Shown here: piece by piece, positions 8,766-20,313 of the stretch | Layout: every line of letters starts with the position of its first letter | Position numbering within the stretch: the stretch's first letter is position 1 | From: Hydrogenophaga pseudoflava NBRC 102511 | GTDB taxonomy: Bacteria > Pseudomonadota > Gammaproteobacteria > Burkholderiales > Burkholderiaceae_C | Length of the DNA: 64,000 nt | Direction: 5' to 3' | Assembly (NCBI RefSeq): GCF_001592285.1 | Contig: NZ_BCWQ01000001.1 | Span: 186,001 to 250,000 of the forward strand | Made by a program: the position numbers and the translations under genes | Notes under the pieces: generated by a model | The model's database searches: none | Seen by the model: only the letters and a program-made list of their open reading frames with translations | Told to the model about the DNA's origin: nothing

Positions 8766-9414
8766 GGACGGTCTCCAGAAAACGGTTGTGGATCAGGGTC
8801 TGGTAGTCGGGAACACGGGCCAGCACATGGGGCCCGACGAGTTCTTCGGCGGCGTGCGAGCTGCAGATGCCCACGGCGCGCATGCCGGCGCGGCGCGCGG
8901 CCTCGATGCCCAGTGGTGCATCTTCAAAGACGATGCAGTGTTCGGGCTGCACGCCGAGCCGGCGCGCCACCTCCAGGAAGATCGCGGGCTCGGGCTTGCC
9001 GGGCAGGCCTTCGTCGCCGCCCACGGTGGGCAGGGTCTGGCCCAGCGACAGGTGACGGTAGGCGAAGGCCTGGTTGTGGCGGTCGCCGGCCGTTCCCACA
9101 CCCACCGCCAGACCGCGCGACTGCGCCTGGCCGAGGAAGGCCTTGAAGCCGGCGATCTCGGCGAACACGGGGGCGAACAGCTCGCGGTAGATGCCTTCTT
9201 TCTCGTCGACATAGGCCTGCGCCTGTTCGGGCGGCAGGCCGCCGAACAGCTCGACCATGCATTCGATGCCGGTGCGGCCGGTGGTGCGGCGCATCAGGTC
9301 GGGCACGTCGATGTCCAGGCCGCGGCGTTCGCAGAACGCGACCCAGCTCTTCTGGTGCCACGGCATCGAATCGATCATCGTGCCGTCCATGTCGAAGATC
9401 AGCGCGCCGACCAT
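8752..9414 (-). CDS. HAD-superfamily phosphatase (beta-phosphoglucomutase-like)
   Basis: A 220 aa haloacid dehalogenase-type phosphatase. The nucleophile motif is DMDGT (8-12), the conserved lysine is K140 in GKPEP, and the acidic motif is ED at 164-165 in VFEDAPLGIEAA, the pattern of the subfamily that includes phosphoglycolate and sugar phosphatases and beta-phosphoglucomutase. The substrate cannot be deduced. ATG 9414 shares one base with the prfB stop (TGATG), so translation is coupled to prfB; the frame extends upstream inside prfB but that part is not HAD-like. Confidence 0.88.
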   Translation of the reverse strand: MVGALIFDMDGTMIDSMPWHQKSWVAFCERRGLDIDVPDLMRRTTGRTGIECMVELFGGLPPEQAQAYVDEKEGIYRELFAPVFAEIAGFKAFLGQAQSRGLAVGVGTAGDRHNQAFAYRHLSLGQTLPTVGGDEGLPGKPEPAIFLEVARRLGVQPEHCIVFEDAPLGIEAARRAGMRAVGICSSHAAEELVGPHVLARVPDYQTLIHNRFLETVHATA

Positions 9415-10518
9415 CACACGCCCTGCTTGAGCGAGGCTTCGATGAACGGGTCCAGGTCGCCGTCGAGCACCTTCTGCGTGGCCGAGATTTCTACGTTGGT
9501 GCGCAGGTCCTTGATGCGGCTGTTGTCCAGCACGTAGCTGCGGATCTGGTGGCCCCAGCCCACGTCGGTCTTGGTGTCTTCCAGCTTCTGCTGCTCTTCC
9601 TGGCGCTTGCGCATCTCGTGGTCGTACAGGCGCGAGCGCAGGCGCTGCCAGGCGACGTCGCGGTTGCTGTGCTGGCTGCGGCCGTCCTGGCACTGCACCA
9701 CGATGCCGGTCGGAATGTGCGTCAGGCGCACGGCCGAGTCGGTCTTGTTGATGTGCTGGCCGCCGGCGCCGGAGGCGCGGAAGGTGTCCACCCGCACGTC
9801 GGCGGGGTTGATGTCGATCTGGATCGAGTCGTCGATCTCGGGGTAGACGAACAGCGAGGCGAACGAGGTGTGGCGGCCGCCCGAGCTGTCGAACGGGCTC
9901 TTGCGCACCAGGCGGTGCACGCCGGTCTCGGTGCGCAGCAGGCCGTAGGCGTACTCGCCCTCGACCTTGATGGTGGCGCTCTTGATGCCGGCGGTGTCGC
10001 CCGGGGTCTCGTCCTCGACCGTGGCCTTGAAGCCCTTGCGTTCGGCGTACTTGAGGTACTGGCGCAGCAGCATGCTGGCCCAGTCGCAGGCTTCGGTGCC
10101 GCCCGCGCCGGCCTGGATGTCCACAAAGCAGTTCAGCGGGTCGGCCGGGTTGTTGAACATGCGGCGGAACTCGAGCTTCTCGACCTCGGCCTGCACGTTC
10201 TTCGCCTCGCCTTCGATGGTCTCCAGCCCGGTGTCGTCACCCTCGGCCTCGGACATCTCGAACAGTTCGCTGTTGTCGGCCAGCTCGTTGGAGAGGCGGT
10301 CAAGCACGACCACCACGTCTTCCAGCGATTTTTTTTCCTTGCCCAGCTCCTGGGCGCGTTTGGGGTTGTCCCAGACGGTGGGGTCTTCCAGCGCGCTGGT
10401 GACCTCCGATAACTTCAATGCCTTGGCATCGTAGTCAAAGATACCTCCGGAGCTCGACCACGCGTGCGCTGAGGTCGGCCAGTTGATTGCGGATGGCGTT
10501 GATGCGTTCGGCTTCCAT
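9414..10518 (-). CDS. prfB: peptide chain release factor 2 (programmed +1 frameshift)
   Basis: RF2 terminates translation at UGA and UAA. Codons 1-27 run from ATG 10518 to an in-frame TGA (10437-10435); a +1 shift at CTT-TGA-C joins them to the second frame, giving 367 aa. The stop-recognition tripeptide SPF is at about 207-209 and the catalytic GGQ at about 252-254, close to E. coli RF2 (365 aa). The gene is intact, not broken: the frameshift lets RF2 regulate its own level. It follows the alpha/beta hydrolase by 54 bp and overlaps the HAD gene by 1 bp. Confidence 0.97.
10434..10450 (-). promoter_or_regulatory. prfB programmed +1 frameshift site
   Basis: On the minus strand the sequence reads CCGGAGGTATCTTTGAC: an SD-like GGAGG three bases before the slippery CTT, the in-frame TGA stop, and a following C. 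This is almost the same as the E. coli RF2 recoding site. Low RF2 slows termination at TGA and favours the +1 slip. Confidence 0.96.
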
Positions 10519-10572
10519 GGTGTGTTCTCGCTGTCGGTGGCGCGGGGCGGACCCGCGAAACCCGCGATTTTC

Positions 10573-11502
10573 TCACGCCAGGAAGTTTTCGATCAGCTGT
10601 GCCAGTTCTTCCGGCTGGTCGTGGTGCAGCATGTGGCCGGCGTCGTCGATGTGCGCCTCGGTGAGCTGGGGCACGTGGCGCAGGCGTTCGCGGTACTGCT
10701 CCAGCGTGAACCGGCCCTTCCACCACTGGCCCAGGCTGTCGTCGCTGGCCGTCACCGAGAGCACCGGCGCGCTGATGCGCTCGTACAGGGCCAGTGCCTC
10801 GGGCACCTGGTAGAGGTGGGCGTTGACCACCTTGTGCGCCGCGTCACCCAGGATCGTCCAGCGGCCCTGGGCGTCCGGTGCGGCCCACTGGCGGGCCAGC
10901 CAGTCCGCCTTGTCTTGCGTCAGGCGCGGGTTGGTCTTCATCAACCGGCGAGCCACGCCCTCGGCGCTGTCGTAGGCCTTGAGGTCCATCTCGCCGCGGT
11001 GCAGCGCCTTGAGCTCGTCGATCCACTGGGCGTAGCGGCCAGGGGCCTGGGCGGGGCGGGTTTCGGGCATGCCGAAGCCTTCGAGGTTGACCAGGCGCCG
11101 GATGCGCTCGGGCCGCACGCCCGCGTACATCATGGCGACGTTGCCGCCCATGCTGTGGCCCACCAGGTCGACCGCCTCGCCGGGCGCGAGCGCGTCGAGC
11201 AGGAAGTCCAGGTCGGCCAGGTAGTCGGGGAACCAGAAGTTGTCGGCGGGCGGTCCGTCGCCGATGCCCGATTTCGTGAGTCCGTAGCCGCGCCAGTCGG
11301 GCGCCACGATCCAGCGAGGTGTGCGCAGCGCGTCCACCATGAACTGCCACGAGGCCGCGACGTCCATCCAGCCATGCACCAGCACCAGCGGCGGTTCACC
11401 GGCCACCGGTGTGCCCCATTCGCGCACGTGGTAGGACAGGTGGCGCACGGGCACGAAGCGGCTGCGGGAGGCGTTCAGGGCTTGATACATTCGATCCATC
11501 AT
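10573..11502 (-). CDS. alpha/beta-fold hydrolase
   Basis: A 309 aa cytoplasmic hydrolase. The nucleophile elbow is GHSMGG (115-120, Ser117), the oxyanion HG is at 43-44 and a C-terminal histidine in [15 protein letters not shown] (about 285-300) completes the triad. It resembles lipase/esterase and C-C hydrolase families, but no substrate can be assigned. The start is divergent from the acyl-CoA ligase, with only 23 bp between the two ATGs, and the gene leads the prfB-HAD-pepN-fbp series. Confidence 0.85.
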   Translation of the reverse strand: MMDRMYQALNASRSRFVPVRHLSYHVREWGTPVAGEPPLVLVHGWMDVAASWQFMVDALRTPRWIVAPDWRGYGLTKSGIGDGPPADNFWFPDYLADLDFLLDALAPGEAVDLVGHSMGGNVAMMYAGVRPERIRRLVNLEGFGMPETRPAQAPGRYAQWIDELKALHRGEMDLKAYDSAEGVARRLMKTNPRLTQDKADWLARQWAAPDAQGRWTILGDAAHKVVNAHLYQVPEALALYERISAPVLSVTASDDSLGQWWKGRFTLEQYRERLRHVPQLTEAHIDDAGHMLHHDQPEELAQLIENFLA

Positions 11503-11525
11503 AAGGAACGAGACGGAGACACGCG

Positions 11526-13274
11526 ATGCGCCAGCGTCAACACAGCGACACCCACAAACCCCGCCCGCAGGCCGATGGCTACGCCGATCTGCACCGGCGT
11601 TTCGGCTGGAAGGTGCCGAGGCACTTCAACATGGCCGAGGTCTGTTCGCGCCGCTGGGCGGCCGACCCGGCCACGGCCTCGCAGACGGCGGTCATCGCCT
11701 GTTCGCCCGACCGTGAGGACCGTTACCACGGCTATGCCGAGCTGCAGGCGCAGGCCAACCGGCTGTCGAACGCGCTCGCAGCGCTGGGCGTGCGGCGCGG
11801 CGACCGCGTGGCCATCGTGCTGCCGCAACGCTTCGAGACCGCCGTGGCCTACATGGCGGTGCTGCAGATGGGCGCGGTCGGCATGCCGCTGTCGCAGCTG
11901 TTCGGGCCCGAGGCACTGGAGTTCCGTCTGCACGACAGCGAGGCGGTGGTGGCCATCTGCGACGCCAGCACCCTGCCGGCGCTGCAAGCGGTGGCGGCGC
12001 AGTGCCCGCTGCTCGGCCACATGATCGCGGTGGACGCCGCGGCGCCGGGTGTGCTGGACTGGTCGGCGGTGCTGGCGCAGGAGCCGGCCAAGTTCAAGGT
12101 GGTGAACACGCTGGCGGACGAGGCGGCCGTGCTGATCTACACCAGCGGTACCACCGGCAATCCCAAGGGCGCGCTGATTCCGCACCGCGCGCTGATCGGC
12201 AACCTCACCGGGTTCGTCTGCAGCCAGAACTGGTTCGGTTTTGACCCGTTCGACGCGTCGGCAACCTCGCAAGCGGTGTTCTGGTCGCCGGCCGACTGGG
12301 CCTGGACCGGTGGCCTGATGGACGCGCTGCTGCCCACGCTGTATTTCGGCCGCCCCATCGTTGGCTTCAACGGCCGCTTCGCGCCACAGACCGCGTTCGA
12401 GCTGATGCAGCGCCACGGCGTCACCCACACCTTCCTGTTCCCCACCGCGCTCAAGGCCATGATGAAAGCCTTCCCGACGCCGCGCGAACAGTTCACGCTG
12501 AAGCTCGAAGCCATCATGAGTGCGGGCGAGGCGGTGGGCGACGCGGTGTTCGCCTACTGCCGCGAGCAGCTGGGTGTGACCGTCAACGAGATGTTCGGTC
12601 AGACCGAGATCAACTACATCGTCGGCAACTGCGCGCGGCTGTACCCCGCGAAGCCGGGCAGCATGGGCAAGGGCTACCCGGGTCACCGCGTGGCGGTGAT
12701 CGACGAGGAAGGCCACGAGTGCCCGGTCGGCGTGCCGGGCGATGTGGCGGTGCACCGGCTCGACATCCACGGCGACCCGGACCCGATCTTCTTCCTGGGC
12801 TACTGGAAGAACGAGGCCGCCACAAAAGCCAAGTTCACCGGTGACATGGCGGAAAGCTGGTGCCGCACCGGCGACCTCGCGGTGCGCGACGCCGACGGAT
12901 ACCTCTGGTACCAAGGCCGCAGCGACGACGTGTTCAAGGCCGCCGGCTACCGCATCGGGCCCAGCGAGATCGAGAACTGCCTGGTCAAGCACCCTGCGGT
13001 GGCCAACGCCGCGGTGGTGCCCAAGCCCGACCCCGAACGCGGCGCGGTGGTCAAGGCCTATGTGGTGCTGACCCCGGGCACCACCGGCGACGAGGCGCTG
13101 GTCGCCAGCCTTCAGGCCCACGTCAAGGGCAAGCTCGCGCCCTATGAGTACCCCAAGGAGATCGAGTTCGTCGACGCCCTGCCCATGACCACCACCGGCA
13201 AGGTGCAGCGGCGCGTGCTGCGCCTGAAGGAGGAGGAGCGGGCGCGGGAACGCGCAGGACAGCGTGGGCTTTGA
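11526..13274 (+). CDS. AMP-binding acyl-CoA synthetase
   Basis: A 582 aa ANL-superfamily ligase that would activate a carboxylic acid to an acyl-CoA through an acyl-AMP. The P-loop LIYTSGTTGNPKGA (about residue 200), the WTGG and GQTE motifs, the GRSDDVFKAAGYRIGPSEIE hinge region and the C-terminal catalytic lysine in TTGKVQRR are all present. It resembles medium-chain or acetyl/propionyl-type synthetases; chain length is not predictable. ATG 11526 has GGAGAC upstream. It is divergent from the alpha/beta hydrolase. Confidence 0.87.
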   Translation: MRQRQHSDTHKPRPQADGYADLHRRFGWKVPRHFNMAEVCSRRWAADPATASQTAVIACSPDREDRYHGYAELQAQANRLSNALAALGVRRGDRVAIVLPQRFETAVAYMAVLQMGAVGMPLSQLFGPEALEFRLHDSEAVVAICDASTLPALQAVAAQCPLLGHMIAVDAAAPGVLDWSAVLAQEPAKFKVVNTLADEAAVLIYTSGTTGNPKGALIPHRALIGNLTGFVCSQNWFGFDPFDASATSQAVFWSPADWAWTGGLMDALLPTLYFGRPIVGFNGRFAPQTAFELMQRHGVTHTFLFPTALKAMMKAFPTPREQFTLKLEAIMSAGEAVGDAVFAYCREQLGVTVNEMFGQTEINYIVGNCARLYPAKPGSMGKGYPGHRVAVIDEEGHECPVGVPGDVAVHRLDIHGDPDPIFFLGYWKNEAATKAKFTGDMAESWCRTGDLAVRDADGYLWYQGRSDDVFKAAGYRIGPSEIENCLVKHPAVANAAVVPKPDPERGAVVKAYVVLTPGTTGDEALVASLQAHVKGKLAPYEYPKEIEFVDALPMTTTGKVQRRVLRLKEEERARERAGQRGL

Positions 13275-13328
13275 TTCGCTTCTAAACTCGCCGGCTGTCT
13301 CGCGTTTCCACCCTTTCCAGAACCACCC

Positions 13329-14371
<1,043 letters not shown>

Positions 14372-14372
<1 letters not shown>

Positions 14373-14863
14373 TGGCGAAGAAGCCCCACGTCAGTGAAAC
14401 ACCCGCCACTGCCTGGCTCAAGGCGCACGGTGTGGTGTACACCGAGCACCCCTACGAGTACCTGGAGCACGGTGGTGCTCAGCACAGCGCGGCGGTGCTG
14501 GGCTTCGACCCGTTCGCGGTGGTCAAGACGCTGATCATGCAGGACGAGACGGCGAAGCCGCTGGCCATCCTGATGCATGGCAACCGCACCGTCTCCACCA
14601 AGAACCTCGCCCGGCAGATCGGCGCCAAGTCGGTCGAGCCCTGCAAGCCCGAGGTGGCCAACCGCCACAGCGGCTATCTGGTGGGCGGCACCTCGCCGTT
14701 CGGCCTGAAGCGCGAGATGCCGGTCTACGTGGAGTCGACCGTGCTCGAATTGCCAAAGATCTGGATCAACGGCGGGCGCCGCGGCTTTCTGGTCGGCATC
14801 GATCCCGCCGTGCTCGTGGGGCCGCTGGGCGCGAAGCCGGTGCAGTGCGCGCTGGCAGAATAG
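14372..14863 (+). CDS. ybaK: Cys-tRNA(Pro)/Cys-tRNA(Cys) deacylase, YbaK family
   Basis: A 163 aa editing protein that removes misacylated amino acids from tRNA in trans, in E. coli acting on Cys-tRNA(Pro). The fold markers are the N-terminal [12 protein letters not shown] segment, the conserved lysine in VVKTLIM (about 51), and the [13 protein letters not shown] block near residues 104-116. ATG 14372 is chosen because it overlaps the preceding stop and gives the normal N-terminus; the open frame continues upstream in non-homologous sequence. Confidence 0.9.
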
Positions 14864-14906
14864 TTGCCCGCGCCGCCGCCGTGCGGCGTCAACAAGGACG
14901 TCGAAC

Positions 14907-15536
14907 GTGGAATTCCTGACCCCCGCCATCGCCACCGTCGTGGCCTACCTGATCGGATCGCTGTCGTTTGCCGTGGTCGTCAGCCGCCTCATGGGGCTGC
15001 AGGACCCCCGCACCTACGGCAGCAAGAACCCGGGCGCCACCAACGTGCTGCGCTCGGGCAGCAAGAAGGCGGCCATCCTCACGCTGCTGCTGGACGCGCT
15101 CAAGGGCTGGGTGCCGGTGGTGGCCGTGAAATGGTGGGGCGAGGCCTGGGGCCTGGGCGATGGCTCGGTGGCCCTGGTCGGGCTGGCGGCCTTCCTGGGT
15201 CACCTCTGGCCGGTGTTTTTCCGATTCGAGGGCGGCAAGGGCGTGGCCACCGCGGCGGGCGTGATCATCGGCTTCAACCCCTGGCTGGGGCTGGCCTCGC
15301 TGCTGACCTGGGTGATCGTGGCCTACGCGTTCCGCTATTCGTCGCTGGCGTCCATGGTCACGGCCATCTTCGCGCCCACGTTCTTCCTGTTCGGCAACCA
15401 CGTGGCCTGGACCGCACCGTCGACCCAGGTGCTGGCGCTGGCGCTCATGGCCCTGCTGCTGATCTGGCGGCATGCGGAAAACATCAACCGCCTGCTCGCA
15501 GGCAAGGAAAGCAAGCTGGGAGCGAAGAAGTCATGA
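14907..15536 (+). CDS. plsY: acyl-phosphate glycerol-3-phosphate acyltransferase
   Basis: A 209 aa inner-membrane enzyme that makes lysophosphatidic acid from acyl-phosphate and glycerol-3-phosphate. The three cytoplasmic signature motifs are partly visible, notably GSKNPGATN (38-46) and FEGGKGVAT (107-115), between about five membrane helices. Length is normal. The stop overlaps the ridA start by ATGA, suggesting a plsY-ridA pair. Confidence 0.95.
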   Translation: MEFLTPAIATVVAYLIGSLSFAVVVSRLMGLQDPRTYGSKNPGATNVLRSGSKKAAILTLLLDALKGWVPVVAVKWWGEAWGLGDGSVALVGLAAFLGHLWPVFFRFEGGKGVATAAGVIIGFNPWLGLASLLTWVIVAYAFRYSSLASMVTAIFAPTFFLFGNHVAWTAPSTQVLALALMALLLIWRHAENINRLLAGKESKLGAKKS

Positions 15537-15901
15537 GCCACGACACCACCCGAGAGATTCAGCGCCACGGCATGGCCGCGCGCTACAGCGAAGCCGCCGT
15601 GTTCAACGGCGTGGTCTACCTCGCCGGTATGGTGCCGGAATGCGAGGCCACCGACATCCGCAGCCAGACCGCCGACGTGCTGGCCCAGGTCGAGCAACGG
15701 CTGAAGGACGCGGGCAGCGACAAGTCGCGCATCCTGCGCACGCAGATCTACCTGACCGACATCCGCGAGATCGGGGCCATGAACGAGGTCTGGGACGCCT
15801 GGGTGGTGCCGGGCACCGCGCCGCCGCGGGCGACGGTGCAGGCCGCGCTGGCCGATCCGGCCTGGAAGATCGAGATCGTCGTGACCGCGGCGCAGGTCTA
15901 G
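15533..15901 (+). CDS. RidA/YjgF-family protein
   Basis: A 122 aa RidA-superfamily protein; RidA proper hydrolyses reactive enamine/imine intermediates in the cytoplasm. The typical [12 protein letters not shown] strand, [19 protein letters not shown] helix and [20 protein letters not shown] end are present. The AR(A/T)xV arginine (R102 in PPRATVQ) needed for deamination is kept. It starts inside the plsY stop (ATGA) and ends at a CTAG shared with the stop of the convergent retropepsin gene. The subgroup (RidA versus Rid2-7) was not resolved. Confidence 0.87.
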   Translation: MSHDTTREIQRHGMAARYSEAAVFNGVVYLAGMVPECEATDIRSQTADVLAQVEQRLKDAGSDKSRILRTQIYLTDIREIGAMNEVWDAWVVPGTAPPRATVQAALADPAWKIEIVVTAAQV

Positions 15902-16566
15902 AAACGTTTCTCCAGCGTCAGCTGGTCGTTGTTCTTCTGCATCTGGAAGCGGTTGAGGAAGCTGTTGCCCAGCAGCACGAAGGGCATGGGCTGTGGCGAG
16001 ACCACGGCGTCCACGTCGTAGGCCACGACATCGCCCACCCGCACCGACGCCAGACGGATCAGGTAGCCAGTGGACAGGCCATTGGCGGTGCTCATCTGGA
16101 TGCGGCGCCCGTGGTCGTACTTCAGGTTGATGCGCCGGGCTTCGGCCGCCCCGAGGGCGACGGTGGTGGCGCCGGTGTCCACCAGAAACTTCACCGACTT
16201 GCCGTTGATCTGGCCATCGGGCAGGAAGTGGCCGCTGGGGTCGGCGGTCAGCACGATGCGCTGTCCTCCCCCGTCCGAACGCCCGTTGCCGACGCTCACC
16301 GGCGCCGCGCCCACCTGCAACACGTGTCGCTGGCCCTGGATGTCCACGGTGGCCGAGTCACCATCCACCGACAGGAGCTTCACTCCCTGGTGTGTCTGTC
16401 CGGCGACCAGGAACTTTGGTGCAGCGCCGTCGACCACGAGCAAGGCCTTCTGCCCAGACACGCCGGACAGTGCCACCTGTGGTGAGGTCTGGGCGGCCGC
16501 CTGACCCGCGAGCAGGGCCAGGAGCAGGGCGGTCGACACGGCGTGAAAGACGGGCTTCGTCGACAT
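15898..16566 (-). CDS. retropepsin-like aspartic protease, secreted
   Basis: A 222 aa protein with a cleavable signal peptide (1-25, ending AAA/Q) and a C-terminal retropepsin-like domain of the TIGR02281/clan AA type. The active-site motif is FLVDTGATTV (DTGAT at 130-134), and PFVLLGNSFLNRF near the end matches the family's G-x-S-F-L segment. It is predicted to be periplasmic. Such single-domain bacterial retropepsins are thought to act as dimers; substrates are unknown. ATG 16566 is the first codon giving a proper signal sequence. Confidence 0.82.
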   Translation of the reverse strand: MSTKPVFHAVSTALLLALLAGQAAAQTSPQVALSGVSGQKALLVVDGAAPKFLVAGQTHQGVKLLSVDGDSATVDIQGQRHVLQVGAAPVSVGNGRSDGGGQRIVLTADPSGHFLPDGQINGKSVKFLVDTGATTVALGAAEARRINLKYDHGRRIQMSTANGLSTGYLIRLASVRVGDVVAYDVDAVVSPQPMPFVLLGNSFLNRFQMQKNNDQLTLEKRF

Positions 16567-16586
16567 GCATCCCCACGTGGTGAGTG

Positions 16587-17186
16587 TCAGCGGCCGCTGC
16601 CGACCGCCGAATAGATATCGGTGTGGCGGTTGTCCAGGAAGGAGCGCAGCTTGACCGGCGCGCTCTTGCAGTTGTCCGTGTTGCGCGCCGCATCGTTGCC
16701 GGCCCGCGTTTGAAGGGACTGCTCCAGCAGGGCGACGATGTCGCTGACACCATCGGCACGCTCGCGCGTGGTGGTGTACTTCTCGATCAGCCGGTCGGCG
16801 GTGCCGATCGCCACCGCGTGCTGCTGGCGCCACTCGTTGTAGACCTGCTCGATGCCGGCCACATGCGCGGCCGCGTGGGTCTTGCAGAACTCGATGCCTT
16901 TGCGCATGCCCAGATCAAGCCCTGCGATCTTGAGGGCCGCCATCAGCCGGTCCCTTTCTTCGGGTGTCTTGAATCGTTTGTCCAGAGGCTGGGTCAGATC
17001 GACCGGGGGGCTGTTGCCAGCTTTCGGCGCCTGCAGCGGCTGGCTTCCGGGACCACATTCGCTGTCCTGGAAGATGGTGGCGCCATCCGGGGCCTTGCAC
17101 TTGAAGACAGCGGCGAGAGCCGGCCCGCCGAGCATCAGCGGTATTGCCAGGACCAGCGCCGGGACAGGACAGAAGGGGCTGCGCAT
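16587..17186 (-). CDS. DUF4124-domain exported protein
   Basis: A 199 aa protein with a signal peptide (1-25) followed by a DUF4124 motif (VFKCKAPDGATIFQDSEC, about 27-44), a small Cys-containing beta unit common in gammaproteobacterial and betaproteobacterial exported proteins. The remaining 150 residues are helical and not recognised, with cysteines at about 105 and 174. It lies 20 bp before the retropepsin gene on the same strand, so the two are probably cotranscribed. Function is unknown. Confidence 0.7.
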   Translation of the reverse strand: MRSPFCPVPALVLAIPLMLGGPALAAVFKCKAPDGATIFQDSECGPGSQPLQAPKAGNSPPVDLTQPLDKRFKTPEERDRLMAALKIAGLDLGMRKGIEFCKTHAAAHVAGIEQVYNEWRQQHAVAIGTADRLIEKYTTTRERADGVSDIVALLEQSLQTRAGNDAARNTDNCKSAPVKLRSFLDNRHTDIYSAVGSGR

Positions 17187-17208
17187 GAGGCGAGGGAGCC
17201 GGTGTCGC

Positions 17209-17700
17209 TCAGTCGCGGAAGTTGTTGAAGCCCAGCGGCAGTTCCTTGAGTTCGCTGCGGATCAGGGCCATCGCCGCCTGCAGGTCGTCGCGCTTGGCGC
17301 CGGTCACGCGCACCGCGTCGCCCTGGATCGCGGCCTGCACCTTCATCTTGCTGTTCTTGATGGTCTGCTGGATCTTCTTGGCGTCTTCGCTGGCGATGCC
17401 ATTGCGCACCTTGACCACCTGCTTGACCTTGTCGCCGCCGATCTTCTCGACCTTGCCGATGTCCAGGAAGCGCACGTCGACGTTGCGCTTGGTCATCTTG
17501 TTGCGCAGGATGTCCTCGACCTGCTGGAGCTGGAAGTCGGCGTCGCCGAACAGGGTGATTTCCTTGTCTTTTTCCTTGAGCTCGATGCTGGCGCTGGTGC
17601 CCTTGAAATCGAAGCGCGTGCCGATCTCCTTGGCCACCTGGTCGACCGCGTTTTTCACTTCCACGAAATCGGCTTCAAGAACGGTGTCGAAAGAGGGCAT
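17209..17700 (-). CDS. yajQ: YajQ family nucleotide/cyclic di-GMP-binding protein
   Basis: A 163 aa cytoplasmic protein with the standard YajQ sequence ([20 protein letters not shown] start, IATRFDF-like GTRFDFKG, ending [10 protein letters not shown]). Family members bind RNA, nucleotides or cyclic di-GMP and can affect virulence regulators. Length matches E. coli YajQ. It is divergent from murB, with only 39 bp between the two start codons, and precedes the DUF4124 gene by 22 bp. Confidence 0.95.
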   Translation of the reverse strand: MPSFDTVLEADFVEVKNAVDQVAKEIGTRFDFKGTSASIELKEKDKEITLFGDADFQLQQVEDILRNKMTKRNVDVRFLDIGKVEKIGGDKVKQVVKVRNGIASEDAKKIQQTIKNSKMKVQAAIQGDAVRVTGAKRDDLQAAMALIRSELKELPLGFNNFRD

Positions 17701-17739
17701 GAGTGGTACTCCCGGATGCGTGAATGAGACAATCCATGG

Positions 17740-18804
17740 ATGTTAGTCGAGAACAATGTCGCCCTCCAGCCGATGAACACCTTCGGCATCGCCGCGCGTG
17801 CGCAACGCCTCGTTCGTCTGCGCTCCGTCGATGATCTGCTCGGCCTGATGGCCAGCCCCGACTGGCGGCAGCCGTCGGCGGAACACCCGGTGTTCGTGCT
17901 GGGCGGCGGGAGCAACCTGGTGCTGACGGGAGACCTCAAGGCCCTGGTGCTCAAGGTGGAGATCGCCGGGCGGCGGCTGGTCGAAGAAACGGACAAGGGC
18001 TGGCTGGTGGAGGCCGGCGGCGGAGAGGGCTGGCACGACTTCGTGCGCTGGACGCTGGAGCAGGGCTGGCCGGGGCTGGAGAACATGGCGCTGATCCCGG
18101 GCACGGTGGGGGCGGCGCCGGTGCAGAACATTGGCGCCTATGGCGTCGAGCTGCAGGACCGGTTCCACTCGCTGGACGCGATGGACCTGGAGACCGGGCG
18201 GATGTTTTCGCTGGATGCGGCCCAGTGCGGTTTCGGTTACCGCGATTCGGTGTTCAAGCACGCACCCTCGGACGAGCGCAGTTTTGGCCTGAAAGGTCGT
18301 GCACTCATCACGCGGGTGCGCTTCTGGCTGCCCAAGCCCTGGAAACCGGTGCTGGGCTATCTGGACCTGGAGCGCAAGATGGACGAGACGGGCATCCGCC
18401 AGCCCGATGCGCGCCAGATCTTCGACTGGGTGGTCGCGATCCGCCGCGCCAAACTGCCCGACCCGGCCGTCATCGGCAACGCCGGCAGCTTCTTCAAGAA
18501 CCCGACGGTGACGCCCGAGCAGTGCGCCGACATCATCGCGCGCGATCCGAAGGTGGTGCACTACCCGATGGACGACGGCAGCATCAAGCTGGCCGCCGGC
18601 TGGCTCATCGACGCCTGCGGCTGGAAGGGCAAGACCATGGGCCATGCGGGCGTGTACGACAAGCAGGCGCTGGTGCTGGTCAACCGGGGGGATGACGAGC
18701 ACCCTTGCACCGGTGGCGAGGTGATGACCCTGGCCAAGGCGATCCAGACCAGTGTCTACGAGCGCTTTGGCATCCGGCTGGAGCCGGAGCCTGTCGTCAT
18801 CTGA
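17740..18804 (+). CDS. murB: UDP-N-acetylenolpyruvoylglucosamine reductase
   Basis: A 354 aa FAD enzyme that reduces UDP-GlcNAc-enolpyruvate to UDP-MurNAc in peptidoglycan synthesis. FAD-binding segments [10 protein letters not shown] (about 51-60), [14 protein letters not shown] (about 125-138), the YRDSVFK region and the catalytic serine in GSFFKNP (about 249-255) are present. It is the long type-I MurB. ATG 17740 gives the usual [12 protein letters not shown]-terminus. It is convergent with argG across a palindromic repeat. Confidence 0.95.
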   Translation: MLVENNVALQPMNTFGIAARAQRLVRLRSVDDLLGLMASPDWRQPSAEHPVFVLGGGSNLVLTGDLKALVLKVEIAGRRLVEETDKGWLVEAGGGEGWHDFVRWTLEQGWPGLENMALIPGTVGAAPVQNIGAYGVELQDRFHSLDAMDLETGRMFSLDAAQCGFGYRDSVFKHAPSDERSFGLKGRALITRVRFWLPKPWKPVLGYLDLERKMDETGIRQPDARQIFDWVVAIRRAKLPDPAVIGNAGSFFKNPTVTPEQCADIIARDPKVVHYPMDDGSIKLAAGWLIDACGWKGKTMGHAGVYDKQALVLVNRGDDEHPCTGGEVMTLAKAIQTSVYERFGIRLEPEPVVI

Positions 18805-18827
18805 CGTCTTCGATCTTTGCGTGCCCA

Positions 18828-18929
18828 GGGCGGTGCCGGGGTGGGGTGCTGCAAAGCGAAGTAAAGGAGGAGGCGGCCACAGGCCGCCGGGGGACATGAG
18901 CGGCGCAGCGCCGCACCCCGGCGCCGCCC
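18828..18929. repeat. imperfect palindromic intergenic element with inner hairpins
   Basis: The outer arms (starting GGGCGGTGCCGGGGTG at 18828 and its near complement ending at 18929) are inverted. Inside are two perfect small hairpins: GGCGGCC-ACA-GGCCGCC (18872-18888) and GCGGCG-CAG-CGCCGC (18900-18914). It fills the gap between convergent murB and argG, so it could end both transcripts, although no T-run is present. It looks like a REP- or MITE-like Comamonadaceae element; only one copy was noticed in the window. Confidence 0.6.
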
Positions 18930-18945
18930 GCTCCACGAAGTCAGA

Positions 18946-20313
<1,368 letters not shown>

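Noticed and set aside
5055..9146. A 1363-codon open frame on the plus strand opposite fbp, pepN and the HAD gene
   Set aside because: It is antisense to three clear genes, its translation is a low-complexity mix rich in His, Val, Gly and Ala, and no motif is recognisable. Such frames arise from strong third-position GC bias.
9414..10518. prfB as a frameshifted pseudogene
   Set aside because: The in-frame TGA lies in the conserved CTT-TGA-C recoding signal with the SD-like GGAGG, and the rest of RF2 is intact.
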